Positions 1 to 8,896 of a stretch of DNA of 34,063 bases are shown here, piece after piece. The stretch covers positions 73,766 through 107,828 of the forward strand of contig JALGPX010000020.1 in assembly GCA_023515795.1 (NCBI GenBank), written 5' to 3'. The number at the start of each line of letters is the position of its first letter. Position 1 is the first letter of the stretch. The position numbers and the translations under genes are program-made. This DNA is from Amoeboaphelidium occidentale (Eukaryota > Aphelidiomycota > Aphelidea). The notes beneath the pieces were generated by a model. It was not told the origin of the DNA, searched no databases, and worked only from the letters and a program-made list of their open reading frames with translations.

Positions 1-1
1 T

Positions 2-76
2 AGAGGTACAAATGTGCAACTTGCACATGACGAAAGTGAATCAAGTATCAAAAATGCAAAGCGATATGAAAGCTGA
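2..76 (+). CDS. possible 3' end of a gene entering from the left edge
   Basis: A frame open from the first bases runs to a TGA at 74-76 and encodes about 24 polar residues. An AATAAA lies 47 bases downstream. Together these would fit the last codons of a plus-strand gene converging on the nuclease-like gene. The stretch is too short to identify and could be chance. Confidence 0.2.
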   Translation, partial: RGTNVQLAHDESESSIKNAKRYES

Positions 77-123
77 TTAATCGATATTCCAGGAATTGAA
101 CAAGTGTTTCTGGTTTAAGTTCC

Positions 124-129
124 AATAAA
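124..129 (+). terminator. candidate polyadenylation signal AATAAA
   Basis: AATAAA in the intergenic space, suitably placed for a plus-strand gene ending near 76. It is followed by a 10-bp palindrome (CTATCGATAG, 133-142) for which I see no role. Confidence 0.25.
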
Positions 130-214
130 CTGCTATCGATAGGGCCCGTAAGTGGGTAGGTGAAGGTGCATAATCTGTTGGAGCTAGTTAAAGATCCAGA
201 AGATAAATAATATT

Positions 215-1171
215 TCATTCGCTAAGCTTCATGAAATCTGCTAACATAACCGCCAAGTCCTGATCATTAGATTCGTCGTCGTCATCCGCATTGGTCCCAT
301 TATCAACCGCAAAACTTTCCACTACAACACTAAAGTTTCCCTTAGAAATATGTTCCAATGACGAAGCAGGTGTTGATGTTGCCGAAATACGACGAGCATT
401 CTGTAGTATGTAATTCATCCATGTCCAGATTTCAACCCAATTCTGTGTACAGTCGATCTTCCTGCTTGTGAAAATTTTCCCGTTGTCATCAATCTTTACA
501 AACTGCCACAAACTAGAGTCAGTTACCACGCCATAGCAAGTAGTGATATTGGAATCGCTTTTAGCAACTCGATACTTATGAAGAATACCAACATAACCAA
601 TAAGTTGCCAGATATCCATTTTCTCGTCCAACTTCTTCGCCTCAATTCCAACAGTCACACCACCTCGTTTTATATCATATCCCAGACCATAATCACAGAA
701 CCCATTGAAACCTAGATTTTTGTCATGATCTGTAAATTCGCAATGAACCTCACCATACACAAGTAATGGATTTTTCGGTCCAGTATCATCCTGACCATGA
801 CCAATAACATCGAGAATGACCATATCGATCAAAGTACGAGTTGTGTTCTCCGAGTTTGGTTTCCAATACTTTGAAAGCAGAGCTAATATTGGCTTTACTT
901 GATTTGAAGGCGAGCGCTTCTGAACTCCTTCAGGCAAAATCCATACTTTTCGGTTGTTGCCGCTTACTTCGGAAGTATCCAACCCAAGAATATCCTTAAT
1001 GTCTTCTTCAGTGCATCCACGTAAGGGCTTGCACACGACTTTATCTGCGGTGATCTTTTCTAAAAGAAGGGCAATTCCTGGTATGCTTTTCGCTTGCTGG
1101 AATTGCTCTTTGGGGATCATTTCGATGCAAGATTGCAAGGTTCTTTGATATTTTGTGGGCGGTTTTGTCAT
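215..1171 (-). CDS. nuclease-like protein, Crinkler / PD-(D/E)XK-like
   Basis: 318 residues from the Met codon at 1171, no intron. The centre holds a conserved-looking block: an Asp in FCDYGLGYDIK, then about 11 residues later GVTVGIEAKK (Glu177, Lys179), then a helix with DIWQLIGYVG. D...(E)xK followed by a Q-containing helix is the active-site layout of PD-(D/E)XK nucleases. It also resembles the C-terminal domain of many Crinkler-type proteins of early fungi and oomycetes. The C-terminus is acidic (DDDDESNDQD). There is no signal peptide, so action inside the cell is likely. The frame stays open upstream to 1453 but then runs into the divergent DUF300 gene, so I chose the internal Met; a start between 1171 and about 1260 is possible. 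Family assignment rests on motif shape only. Confidence 0.5.
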   Translation of the reverse strand: MTKPPTKYQRTLQSCIEMIPKEQFQQAKSIPGIALLLEKITADKVVCKPLRGCTEEDIKDILGLDTSEVSGNNRKVWILPEGVQKRSPSNQVKPILALLSKYWKPNSENTTRTLIDMVILDVIGHGQDDTGPKNPLLVYGEVHCEFTDHDKNLGFNGFCDYGLGYDIKRGGVTVGIEAKKLDEKMDIWQLIGYVGILHKYRVAKSDSNITTCYGVVTDSSLWQFVKIDDNGKIFTSRKIDCTQNWVEIWTWMNYILQNARRISATSTPASSLEHISKGNFSVVVESFAVDNGTNADDDDESNDQDLAVMLADFMKLSE

Positions 1172-1365
1172 TTGATTGAAAAAATTGCAAGCTCCTCCTT
1201 GTACTTCAAAATGAACTAGCGGTAGACGCTTCAGCACGCATCGAATGCGCTCTTCATTGCTACACGAAACCCGATGGACGTTTTTATTGGTGAATTCATA
1301 CGGAGATATATTGACATTGTCATAGTTGCAATGAGGTGACGAATCTGCATTGAAACAAGGCAAAA

Positions 1366-2527
1366 ATGTCGCACAAAGCAAGACTTTCTGTGGACATTCC
1401 AATTCTTTANTGGATTTACCATAATTATAACGATTTACTCGGTAGTAATGCACTTGAAGAATTACAGAAGACCAGATCTGCAGAGACTTATAATCAGAAT
1501 CATATTGATGCCTGCGATCTACGCTGCGACTTCTTTGATATCACTCACTTGCGAGGGCACAGCGGATTATCTTGATCCTATTAGAGATTGCTATGAGGCT
1601 TTTGTGCTATGGATGTTCACTAATCTTATGATAACATATTTGGGAGGAGAAGCTGCTTTCATTCATCAAATGCAGACTGATGGGCGATACCCAACGAAGC
1701 ACCTCTTTCCTGTTTACTATTTCTTCAGGAGAGTTGATTTTTCTATTCCGGAAAACTTTATAATGCTAAAGAGGACGATACTGCAGTTTGTGATCATCAA
1801 GCCGTTACACTCGCTTTTGGTTATTGTTCTGAAAAGTGCTGGCGTTTACAAGGAAGGTCACATTGCTGCAGATAGTGCTTACATATATGTCTCTTTGCTT
1901 TACAATATTAGCATATGTGTGTGCTTGTATGCTTTACTTATGTTGTATAACACAGCCAAGCATGATCTGAAAGGAATTAATCCCGTGGCAAAGTTTCTAT
2001 GTATTAAAGGTGTGATATTCTTTTCGTTTTGGCAATCGCTGTTGCTTTCTATATTAGGCAAAGCTGGTGTTTTTGGAGATGAACATGAAGAGGATACTGT
2101 GATCAAAGTGCAAGACTTTCTAATCTGTTTGGAAATGCTGATGTTCTCCATCGCTCATTTGTATGCTTTTGGCCACAGCGAATTTGTTTATGAACGCACA
2201 GGTGATCATCCTGATATCGATAGCCCTCGTGTGCAAGCAGCAAGATTGCAATTGTTCTACGCCATCAAAGATGCACTCGGTTTCAATGATTTGCTTTTCG
2301 ACCTGAAGCATACCCTAAGAGGTACTAATTTCCTTGACACAGTTGATTCTCATGACTCTGCTCCTCTACTATCTCCCAATAATGACATTAATAGGGAAGC
2401 TCACTTCAGATCTTATCAAACACCTCTGCAGTTTAGCCCGGAGGAAGAGGCAGATCCCAATATGGACAGATTATATGACACTGCGCGACAAGTGGGAAGC
2501 GATTTCAATTACAAAGTCGTTGAGTAA
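1366..2527 (+). CDS. DUF300 / TMEM184-family (LAZ1-like) multi-pass membrane protein
   Basis: Polytopic membrane protein of the DUF300 family (TMEM184 in animals, LAZ1 in plants; relatives linked to organic-solute transport and vacuole function). Family blocks are in order: an N-terminal membrane helix, the basic HLKNYRRPDLQR loop, DPIRDCYEAFVLW, a LGGE motif, FCIKGVIFFSFWQSLLL, and the KDALGFNDLLFDLKHTLRG tail. The C-terminal 60 residues are polar and probably cytosolic. An ambiguous base at 1410 splits the frame: from ATG 1366 the reading ends just there, while the downstream frame lacks a Met until after the first helix. Leaving out that one base makes 386 continuous residues with the expected first helix, so I treat 1366 as the start and the base as an error. 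Intronless. Divergent from the nuclease-like gene. Confidence 0.88.
1410..1410. other. ambiguous base N, probably a spurious insertion
   Basis: A single N inside codon 15 of the DUF300 gene. The two halves of that gene are offset by exactly one base at this position, so the N is best read as an extra, uncalled base. Confidence 0.75.
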
Positions 2528-2694
2528 TATTGGCGGATTAACCAGCAACTTAGGCCATAAGACCTGCTGCAACTTGTCCGTCTGTTCATTATAGCCTATT
2601 GGTAATCGGAATGAACGCATTGAAAATCGCCATTCCCATACCCAAGGCAGCATTTCATCAAAATCACGCTAACAGCCAATAACCCAAAACATTT

Positions 2695-3200
2695 CTATTT
2701 GAAAGAACCCTCAATAGACATTATACCATCATTTATGTACAACCTAAAAGGATCAATAATCAAAACATCACAAAGACTTACTCTTTGACATTGAATTCAA
2801 CCTCCTCATCTTCAGCCACGTTATAAATACCGCTTTTGTCCCTTATGGTTGCATTGATCACCCCGTAAACCAGCAGGCCCAAATGCGTTGGTGTTTTCTT
2901 CATCACTTTGCCCCTCAAGCGCGTTCCAACTGAAGGACAGAAACATAAAAACTCTGCTGTCACGTGAAAGTGAAGGAATGGAGAATCGTATATAATGCGC
3001 GCCTTCTGTTCCATGATCTTGACGTTCCGGTAGGATAATATCACGCCATTGAACGCGGCCGAGTATTTCAGAAGCAGCTGATTAAGCTTTTCGTGTATTC
3101 CCTTGATGATATTTGAGGAGGGCGAAGAGAACATTGGCGCTAAATGTATGCGCACACGAGCGCGATGTGAACGGAATGTGGAATCTTCAAGCTTGACCAT
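2695..3200 (-). CDS. RPA43: RNA polymerase I subunit RPA43 (A43), stalk subunit
   Basis: 155 residues from two exons, 3200-2782 and 2743-2695. The 38-nt intron has a GTAAGT donor and a TTTTAG acceptor. RPA43 with A14/RPA12-type partners forms the Pol I stalk and binds the initiation factor RRN3/TIF-IA in the nucleolus. An N-terminal RPB7-like part covers roughly residues 1-75 (KYSAAFNGVILSYRNVKI matches the family's LLRYSESLLGVPVAYDNIKV). The OB-fold part follows (AEFLCFCPSVGTRLRGKV, then HLGLLVYGVINATI). The short second exon supplies the last strand, reading DGIMSIEGSFK, as in homologues. It is short for the family, lacking the charged C-terminal tail. The start at 3200 was chosen over an in-frame Met at 3251, which would add a hydrophobic stretch that looks like a pyrimidine tract plus AG rather than protein. 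Confidence 0.87.
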
Positions 3201-3307
3201 TTCAACTGTTCGATTGAGAGAAATAAGAAAAATGAAGCCAATGGGTTTCAATATTATCCAGACTTTAGGACTTCTTTATAAAAATATGTTCTATTTATGC
3301 CTGCGTT

Positions 3308-3797
3308 TCATTTTGCGTATCGCGAGCTGCCTGGATGGTTCAATGATAGCTTGATCTTCTTCAGTGGTCTTTGCTCTTCCGGTTCTGCTACAACAGGAAG
3401 AGTTTCTTGTGCAGGAAACAGGGCCTCATAACCAGGCACAATTATATCCTCTTTGAACACCAAAGCTTTCAATAGAACATCTTCGCTCGCCATTTTTATC
3501 TCCGCTTTACTCTCAACCTCTTCCAGTGTAGGCAATATCAGCGGAAAGAAGTAACTTAAAGGCTTTTCTATATTTGATATGTAATTCTTATTATAGTGCT
3601 GAGAAATATTCGTCCGCATTGATGCTGCTAATGATTTGTCTTGCACGTCTGGGACAGGTGTTACAGAAAAGCAGGACAGCAAGTCCGTTTCTGGCGAGAA
3701 TTTGTCCTGTGAGTCTACGCATGTGAATTAGGCGAATGGTTGTTTTATTTTTACATTCCGTTGACTTGTAAAGATGATATGCCGTTTGTTTGGTCAT
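3308..3797 (-). CDS. small protein with weak resemblance to Mediator subunit MED19/Rox3
   Basis: Model of 149 residues: exon 1 3797-3755, a 40-nt intron (GTAAAA donor, branch-like CCTAATTC, GTAG acceptor), exon 2 3714-3308. The second exon is the secure part. It runs PETDLLSCFSVTPVPD, then a basic/aromatic segment (HYNKNYISNIEKPLSYFFPLILP), an acidic middle, and a basic tail (RPLKKIKLSLNHPG). The order, short LL-containing motif first, YK-rich segment with a following LP, Lys-rich C-terminus ending near HPG, recalls MED19/Rox3, but identity is low and I would not rely on it. The first exon overlaps the last 47 bases of the zinc-module gene in another frame, so the start is uncertain; an internal Met (MRTNIS) is the alternative. 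Confidence 0.5.
3744..3749 (-). terminator. polyadenylation signal of the zinc-module gene
   Basis: AATAAA on the minus strand, one base after the TAA stop at 3753-3751. It falls inside the proposed first intron of the next gene and supports a true transcript end there. Confidence 0.45.
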
Positions 3798-4764
3798 CGC
3801 GAGGAATGATTACGTCTGAATCGTTTGTCAAGCTTTGGTTGTTCCACTGTGGCAACGGTATTGAAAATCCATTCTTGTTTGCCTCAGTAGTAGTGAAAGT
3901 AATCTGGGAAGGAGTTTCAGTGCTTGTCTCAAGAATAACACCTGAAGTTGCAGTAACGGTGCTATTGAATGAATGTTCCAACGAAGATGGAGGAAGTGAA
4001 GAGGAAGGTTCAGATACGTCATTTGTGCTATTGGTACTTCCGCGTACACGAGTGTAAGGATTTCTGACTCTGTACATGCGATTATATGCAGCACAAAAGT
4101 CACAACTCTTCAACATTCTTCCCTTCTTGTTTGGCGTGAAAGTGATCAGTGTGCCATCGATTCTCTTGACTTGCCCCTCTTTCAAACCACACTTGATGCA
4201 TCTTCTGAGGCAGTTTTCAACATTATCTGGCGTGGGCGCAGGCGTAGGCACAGACACTGCAGGCTGTTCAATTAATTCAGCAGCTTTCGCGGTTTCAGTG
4301 ACTTCCGGCTTTTCGTCCAATTGCTTCTGCTTTTCCTTAACATTCTTGCGGTAGTTGTTAATGGTATTTCTGCAGTAGTCGCATGTCTTGTAATATTTGC
4401 CCGGGTTCGTAACCAAATCAGTTCGCCTGCTGAACGTGACCACCGATCGATCAGTCTTTCTTGTTTGGCCCTCATAATATCTGCAATAGCTGCATCGCCT
4501 TACGTCAGCAGGAGGATGACTCTCATTAGATTCACTTTTGGTTGATGAGTGATCTTGATAAGCAATTGCGCTGAAGAGCAGATCTAATCCAGCGGTGCTT
4601 TTTGGCTGCAGAGATTCGGATTTCTCGTCGATAGGCGCTGCTGATAAATTTGGCAGCGATTCCGCACTGGACTGAGAAGATGAGGGTGGAGAGAAGGCCT
4701 CTGGTGTGTTGGCCGCTGTTGTGGAGTCTCTGTGGTCCTGTAGAGAAATCTCAAGTTGTTGCAT
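3751..4764 (-). CDS. protein with two CxxC-CxxC zinc-binding modules, possible DNA-binding regulator
   Basis: 337 residues, intronless. Two copies of one module are visible. Copy 1 has Cys91, 94, 128 and 131 (RRCSYCRYYEG ... VVTFS ... KTCDYCRNTINNYRK). Copy 2 has Cys189, 192, 221 and 224 (RRCIKCGLKEG ... LITFT ... KSCDFCAAYNRMYR). Each is a basic pair, CxxC, EGQ, a central xxTF, then (K)xCDxC and a basic helix. Spacing and shape fit a four-Cys zinc ribbon or treble-clef finger like the small KTCxxCR fingers found in many fungi. The Ser/Thr/Pro-rich ends (residues 1-88 and 240-337) are low complexity, as in transcription regulators. The Met at 4764 is preferred to one at 4806 because the module-free leader is basic and less conserved-looking; both are in frame. 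Function is unknown. Confidence 0.7.
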   Translation of the reverse strand: MQQLEISLQDHRDSTTAANTPEAFSPPSSSQSSAESLPNLSAAPIDEKSESLQPKSTAGLDLLFSAIAYQDHSSTKSESNESHPPADVRRCSYCRYYEGQTRKTDRSVVTFSRRTDLVTNPGKYYKTCDYCRNTINNYRKNVKEKQKQLDEKPEVTETAKAAELIEQPAVSVPTPAPTPDNVENCLRRCIKCGLKEGQVKRIDGTLITFTPNKKGRMLKSCDFCAAYNRMYRVRNPYTRVRGSTNSTNDVSEPSSSLPPSSLEHSFNSTVTATSGVILETSTETPSQITFTTTEANKNGFSIPLPQWNNQSLTNDSDVIIPRDDQTNGISSLQVNGM

Positions 4765-4927
4765 TTTTGCGGTTTTGAAAAAGGTTTTCGCGGTGAACCT
4801 ACACAATTTTTTGCAAACTTGTTTGGCCCTTCGCGATAAGAATTTCTTTGCTCATCTGAAAAGCAAATTGTCTTCATAGAAATTTATTAATTTAAGTTTA
4901 CATAAAACCCCAACATCGCTGCAATTT

Positions 4928-6112
4928 TTAGTTTCGGAAGTATATTGAGCCAGTTGTCCTTTTGTCATCTTCACATTTTCCAATTGTGTAAATGTTAGGC
5001 ATGCTCGCTTCGACTTGTGCGTCGCAAGTTCCCTGATGATAGTCCATAATAATCGTGTTCTGATTCTGAACTCCCACATTAACAGACAGGAACGGTGACA
5101 AGTTTAAGCACGTTAAGGTGTTTGCTTCTTTCAGATAATACCAATATCTTATCTTGGAAATTTGATCTTCTGAACATTCTGGATCTACGAATGTAACTTC
5201 CTTGATAAATGTTTCATCTCCTGGTTCTTGAATTATTTCATACAACATTCCTGCAGTTGGTAATATTCTGCAATGGACTTTTCGTGACTTCTGTGTCAGG
5301 ATCTGGCTTGTTTCACAGTTACCGGTTTGTTTTGCTTGCGTGCAACCAGGACCAATTAATACAGTTTTGATTTTTCTGTATGGATGGTTGTTGGCGCAGA
5401 TTTCTGAATTGTATTCTTCCATCACTTCAACGTACAATGTAGTGCTCAAGCTTGCTGTCGCAACTATATCACCTTGGAATATTCCATCAGAACCAACATT
5501 CAGAAGTGATCCTTTTGCAAATTTGGTATTGACTAAAGCTCTGCATGTTGAATCGACAGTGTTTGAGTCCGTTGCACTTGTTTTACCAACATCTTTAGTA
5601 GGTGCAGCTAATGCACACGCTTTATCATTGTAAGATGTCATTAAACATGCACCAGAAGCATCACACTGAGCCTTGACGTAAGGGCCAAAGAACGACGGAA
5701 GCAATTTATCAACTGGTACGCATTCATCTAGTACAACACCCACACTTAGCACACCTTGTCCTTGAGCACAGTTCTGATCCTCATATATCGTAGTAATCAT
5801 ATACTTTCCATTCTTTTTCAGAATACCTTGCCTTGTGTCTTGTGACAAAAATACATCTTGCATATTCTGCGCATTATTGACCTTTCTTTCGTATGTCGCA
5901 TCTTGCGTCGAAAGATATGTCGAACAAGCAAACTCTGATCGCCTATTATCCGGTATTCCAATTTGTGTATACAGCGTGAACATCATTGGGAACGATGTGC
6001 ATTGTTGCGCATTTGTGTTTGGATCTGTTGCGTATACAAATGCTGCACCATATGAGAACTTTGCCTGGCAGTATATAAGGGGAAGTACAGAAATTAAGGC
6101 GAGAATTATCAT
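4928..6112 (-). CDS. secreted cysteine-rich protein, unknown family
   Basis: 394 residues, intronless. Residues 1-16 are a clear signal peptide (MIILALISVLPLIYC, then QA). After cleavage there are 16 cysteines, an even number consistent with disulfides and an extracellular fate. No C-terminal membrane helix or GPI signal is seen, so it should be soluble. Recurrent short patterns (GxCxxA, CxxG.C, YxxxxC) suggest a beta-rich adhesive or lectin-like fold, but no family is recognised and I see no catalytic motif. The gene lies head-to-tail upstream of the zinc-module gene, with 163 bp between the stop codon here and that gene's start. Confidence 0.75.
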   Translation of the reverse strand: MIILALISVLPLIYCQAKFSYGAAFVYATDPNTNAQQCTSFPMMFTLYTQIGIPDNRRSEFACSTYLSTQDATYERKVNNAQNMQDVFLSQDTRQGILKKNGKYMITTIYEDQNCAQGQGVLSVGVVLDECVPVDKLLPSFFGPYVKAQCDASGACLMTSYNDKACALAAPTKDVGKTSATDSNTVDSTCRALVNTKFAKGSLLNVGSDGIFQGDIVATASLSTTLYVEVMEEYNSEICANNHPYRKIKTVLIGPGCTQAKQTGNCETSQILTQKSRKVHCRILPTAGMLYEIIQEPGDETFIKEVTFVDPECSEDQISKIRYWYYLKEANTLTCLNLSPFLSVNVGVQNQNTIIMDYHQGTCDAQVEASMPNIYTIGKCEDDKRTTGSIYFRN

Positions 6113-6264
6113 TGGAAGTAAAGATGCTCTCTGTCTGGATCTTGATAATCTAAGATCTTGTTACATTGCCAGATGATTGGCTCATTCATAAGCGCAGAGT
6201 TGAAACAACCCTCTTAATCCATTATAACCCTCAAGATGAAGTCCACCCCTTTTCCTTTTGTGGA

Positions 6265-7053
6265 TTATTTATTGGCGACTGCATATTTCTTCTTGCCAGT
6301 CTCAGATATCACACAGACATGTTCAAGATCTCTGAAATGCTCATTGTAGTCCAGACAGTAGCCAACGATAAAATGGTTTGGGATCTCGAAACCAACGTAA
6401 TCCGGAATGTATCCGTTGCTTAATGGCGTTCTCTTCAAAAACAATGAAGCAACCTTCACACTTTTGGCATTCATCGTGTTGAGCTTCTCCGTAAACGCTT
6501 TCATTGTTCTTCCGGAATCCACAATATCTTCAATTACGAGCAGATTTTTGTTCTTGAACCTCTGTGCCATCTGTTCCCATGTTTCGCCTAAGTATCAGCA
6601 TGTTTCGTTTACACCCCAAAGAACCAACCTGACGGTAAATTAATGGAAACTTCTCCTGTGCTTTTATCATTCAAATACGAAGATATTTTGAAGAATTCCA
6701 GCGAGACAGGAACAGAGTGTGGCAGGGACTGGTTGATTCTCTTGATCACATTCAGCAAGTCTGCAAAGAATTGATGCCCTCCTTTCAGAACGCAAATCGC
6801 AACAATTCCCGGAAACTCTTCATCTTTTGGATTATTGTCTTTTAGAAAGTCCTCGAGGATTAAATGCGCAAGTTTCTCAACGCTGTTAAGTCAGGCTTTT
6901 AACGGAGCTTTACGGAAGTTACCGGTCCAGAATTAGGCCATGTGGGATTAGAATGCTTTCAACGTCATTCACGTAATGATGAGGAATTGTGAAATGATTT
7001 AATTTGTATGGGATAATATCATCTTTAATTACTATCCAGTCTTCTGGTTTCAT
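6265..7053 (-). CDS. HPRT1: hypoxanthine-guanine phosphoribosyltransferase
   Basis: Purine salvage enzyme making IMP/GMP from hypoxanthine/guanine and PRPP in the cytosol. Three exons (7053-6923, 6882-6629, 6587-6265) separated by introns of 40 and 41 nt give 235 residues, close to the usual 215-220. Diagnostic motifs are intact: the PPi-loop VLKGG (75-79), the flexible-loop Ser-Tyr ([10 protein letters not shown]), the PRPP-binding signature [11 protein letters not shown] (147-157), and the C-terminal base-contact block [18 protein letters not shown] ... DLEHVCVI. An in-frame Met at 7074 would add seven residues and would be the first ATG after the neighbouring CTNNBL1 stop. AATAAA is formed by the last two sense codons. 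Confidence 0.95.
6268..6273 (-). terminator. polyadenylation signal inside the last two codons of HPRT
   Basis: The final Asn-Lys codons read AATAAA and are followed directly by the TAA stop. If used, cleavage would fall just after the coding region. Confidence 0.45.
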
Positions 7054-7095
7054 CTCGCAAACAATCCGGAGCATTTGCGACACGCTACAAAAGCT

Positions 7096-8896
7096 CTATT
7101 CTACTTTCAAAAATTCAGGATCCCAGCTATTTAGCTTTGCTAGTAGATTTTTTCTTTGCTCATCTTTTGGTGACATGTTTGCCAAGTATTCTTCAAGAAC
7201 TGTTGTAACTTCTCTTTTTGTCATGCCCTTCACTTTTAAACATTTCATAATTGCATCTCTGACTTTGACGGAACTGTTGTATTCTTGAGAATCATACAGC
7301 TCTACAAGAATCAAGTCTGTTGTCTGAACAATCTCGAGGCCATCATCGAGTAGCTGCATGTAAGCCAATTGTTTGTACTCCTCTACTTCTTCTTCGTCAG
7401 CTTCCTTTTTAAGTAACAACAATTCATGTTCTGTTCGTGCCCTTGCTGAATTAACTTGTGTTAAGTATGTCGAATGGATTTCCAGAAGTCTTTCCAATTT
7501 TTCTGGTTCTTCAAACTTCAACAGTACTCTTGTTAAACGAAAGTCTGGACCAGAACTATCTAAATTTTTCAGTAAAGCATGAATAATCGTTAGTATGTGT
7601 TCATCTTCTTCTGATTCTGTATATGACTTTGTGTATGTTTTCCTGTAGAACTTGCTGTGTTTCTGTAAGAAGGTCGAGAAGACGTATTTCAGCATTTGGT
7701 CGTCGATAATCTGGTTACATATTTGTTTTGATACATCTGAATCTTTTCCTGACAGAGAATAAGATAGAGCCTTAATAGCCCTCATTCTAGAAAACAGCTT
7801 CTGTGAAAACATACTCAAAATAAGATCAACACCTTCTGCTTTCAGGAACTCTTTCTTTCCTTCCGTAGTAGTCAAAAGACAACAAAGACAGTCAAATAAG
7901 TTCTCCAAGAATTCTTGTTCTTCAATGTCTTTGGGATCTCTTTTCCGGAATGGTACAAGGCCTCGAAGTATGATTTCCATTCCGTCTGATCGCAACAAAA
8001 TCAAGTTACCCTCTTCTCCATCCTGCAATAAAATGGACAGAATCTCAACACAATAAAGCTTTTGCGCACTGAAAGGTCGTTCGTGAGAGATACCATCCAA
8101 AAGCCATTTCATGAACTTTTCGTCTTTAGCCACATCAGAAGAAAGTGTTTCAATTAAACCTGTGAAATTCTCAACAACACCAAGACCATTAACGACTCGC
8201 TTGACGTCATCTTCTTTATCTTTGCCATGATCATGCGACACTAAAATCTGAAGCACTAAACTAAGAATTCCGTAGTTAGCAAAAGCTGTCACAAGTTTCT
8301 TCTTGATCGAAAGCTCCTCTTCGAGATTCTCATCTGCAGCTTCTTCAGCGTCAGTGAGTTCATTAAGTAATTCTACAGCAGAATCTCTTACATCTTCATT
8401 CTCGTGTAACAGCGCAGAGCCTAGACTCTCGACAAACTTGGAATCGATCAACAAATTCAGACCTGCGATATCACCAGCAGCAATTGCAAACAGGCCCTGT
8501 AGATCATCATTAAGCTGCATCTCAGACTCCAGAAACTTTTCAGGTGTGCTGGCGTATTTCAGACGCATTTCTTGGTTTCTTGTTACGGATTTCTCGAAAG
8601 CAGCGACTAATTTGCGTGCTTCTTGTATTTCGATGGGCTTTGCCTGTTCCAGAAGCATTTCGATTTCTTCTTTGCCCAGTTTAGTTTGCTTACTGTCCCA
8701 AATATCGCTGGCTTTGATGGTCATGTTTTCGTTCTGCTGGTGTTCGGCTGCTGCATGAGTTGCCATGCTCTTTGGTTTCGGTTCTTCCAGCGCTTCCTCT
8801 GCGGTCTTTCTTTTGGTCCCTGCCTATTCAGTTTTAATTATGTTCTTATCTCAAGTGTTGCAAGATTACCTTTGGCAAGAATTCTGAAAAGTTCAT
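7096..8896 (-). CDS. CTNNBL1: beta-catenin-like protein 1 (CTNNBL1), spliceosome-associated armadillo protein
   Basis: Armadillo-repeat protein of the PRP19/CDC5L complex that reads nuclear-localisation signals of partners. Two exons: a nine-codon first exon 8896-8870 (MNFSEFLPK), a 46-nt intron, and 8823-7096, giving 584 residues; human is 563. Evidence for the tiny first exon is that the second opens AGTKRKTAEEALEEPKPK, matching the family's basic NLS region, which lies just after the N-terminus. Family blocks follow in order: LVAAFEKSVTRNQEMRLKYASTPEKFLESE, ALLHENEDVRDSAVELLNELTD, GVVENFTGLIETL, SAQKLYCVEILSILLQDGEEGNL, ENLFDCLCCLL. The stop is only 42 bp before the HPRT start, in the same frame. 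Confidence 0.94.

Noticed and set aside
12-28. Inverted repeat ATGTGCAA / TTGCACAT at the left edge
   Set aside because: Only 8-bp arms, inside a possible coding fragment, and no second copy; most likely chance.
1172-1453. N-terminal extension of the nuclease-like gene
   Set aside because: It would overlap the repaired start of DUF300 head to head and contains the spurious N; kept only as an uncertainty on the start.
3740-4057. 105-codon plus-strand frame
   Set aside because: Antisense of the Ser/Thr-rich end of the zinc-module gene.
8303-8758. 151-codon Ser-rich frame on the plus strand
   Set aside because: Antisense shadow of CTNNBL1 coding sequence.
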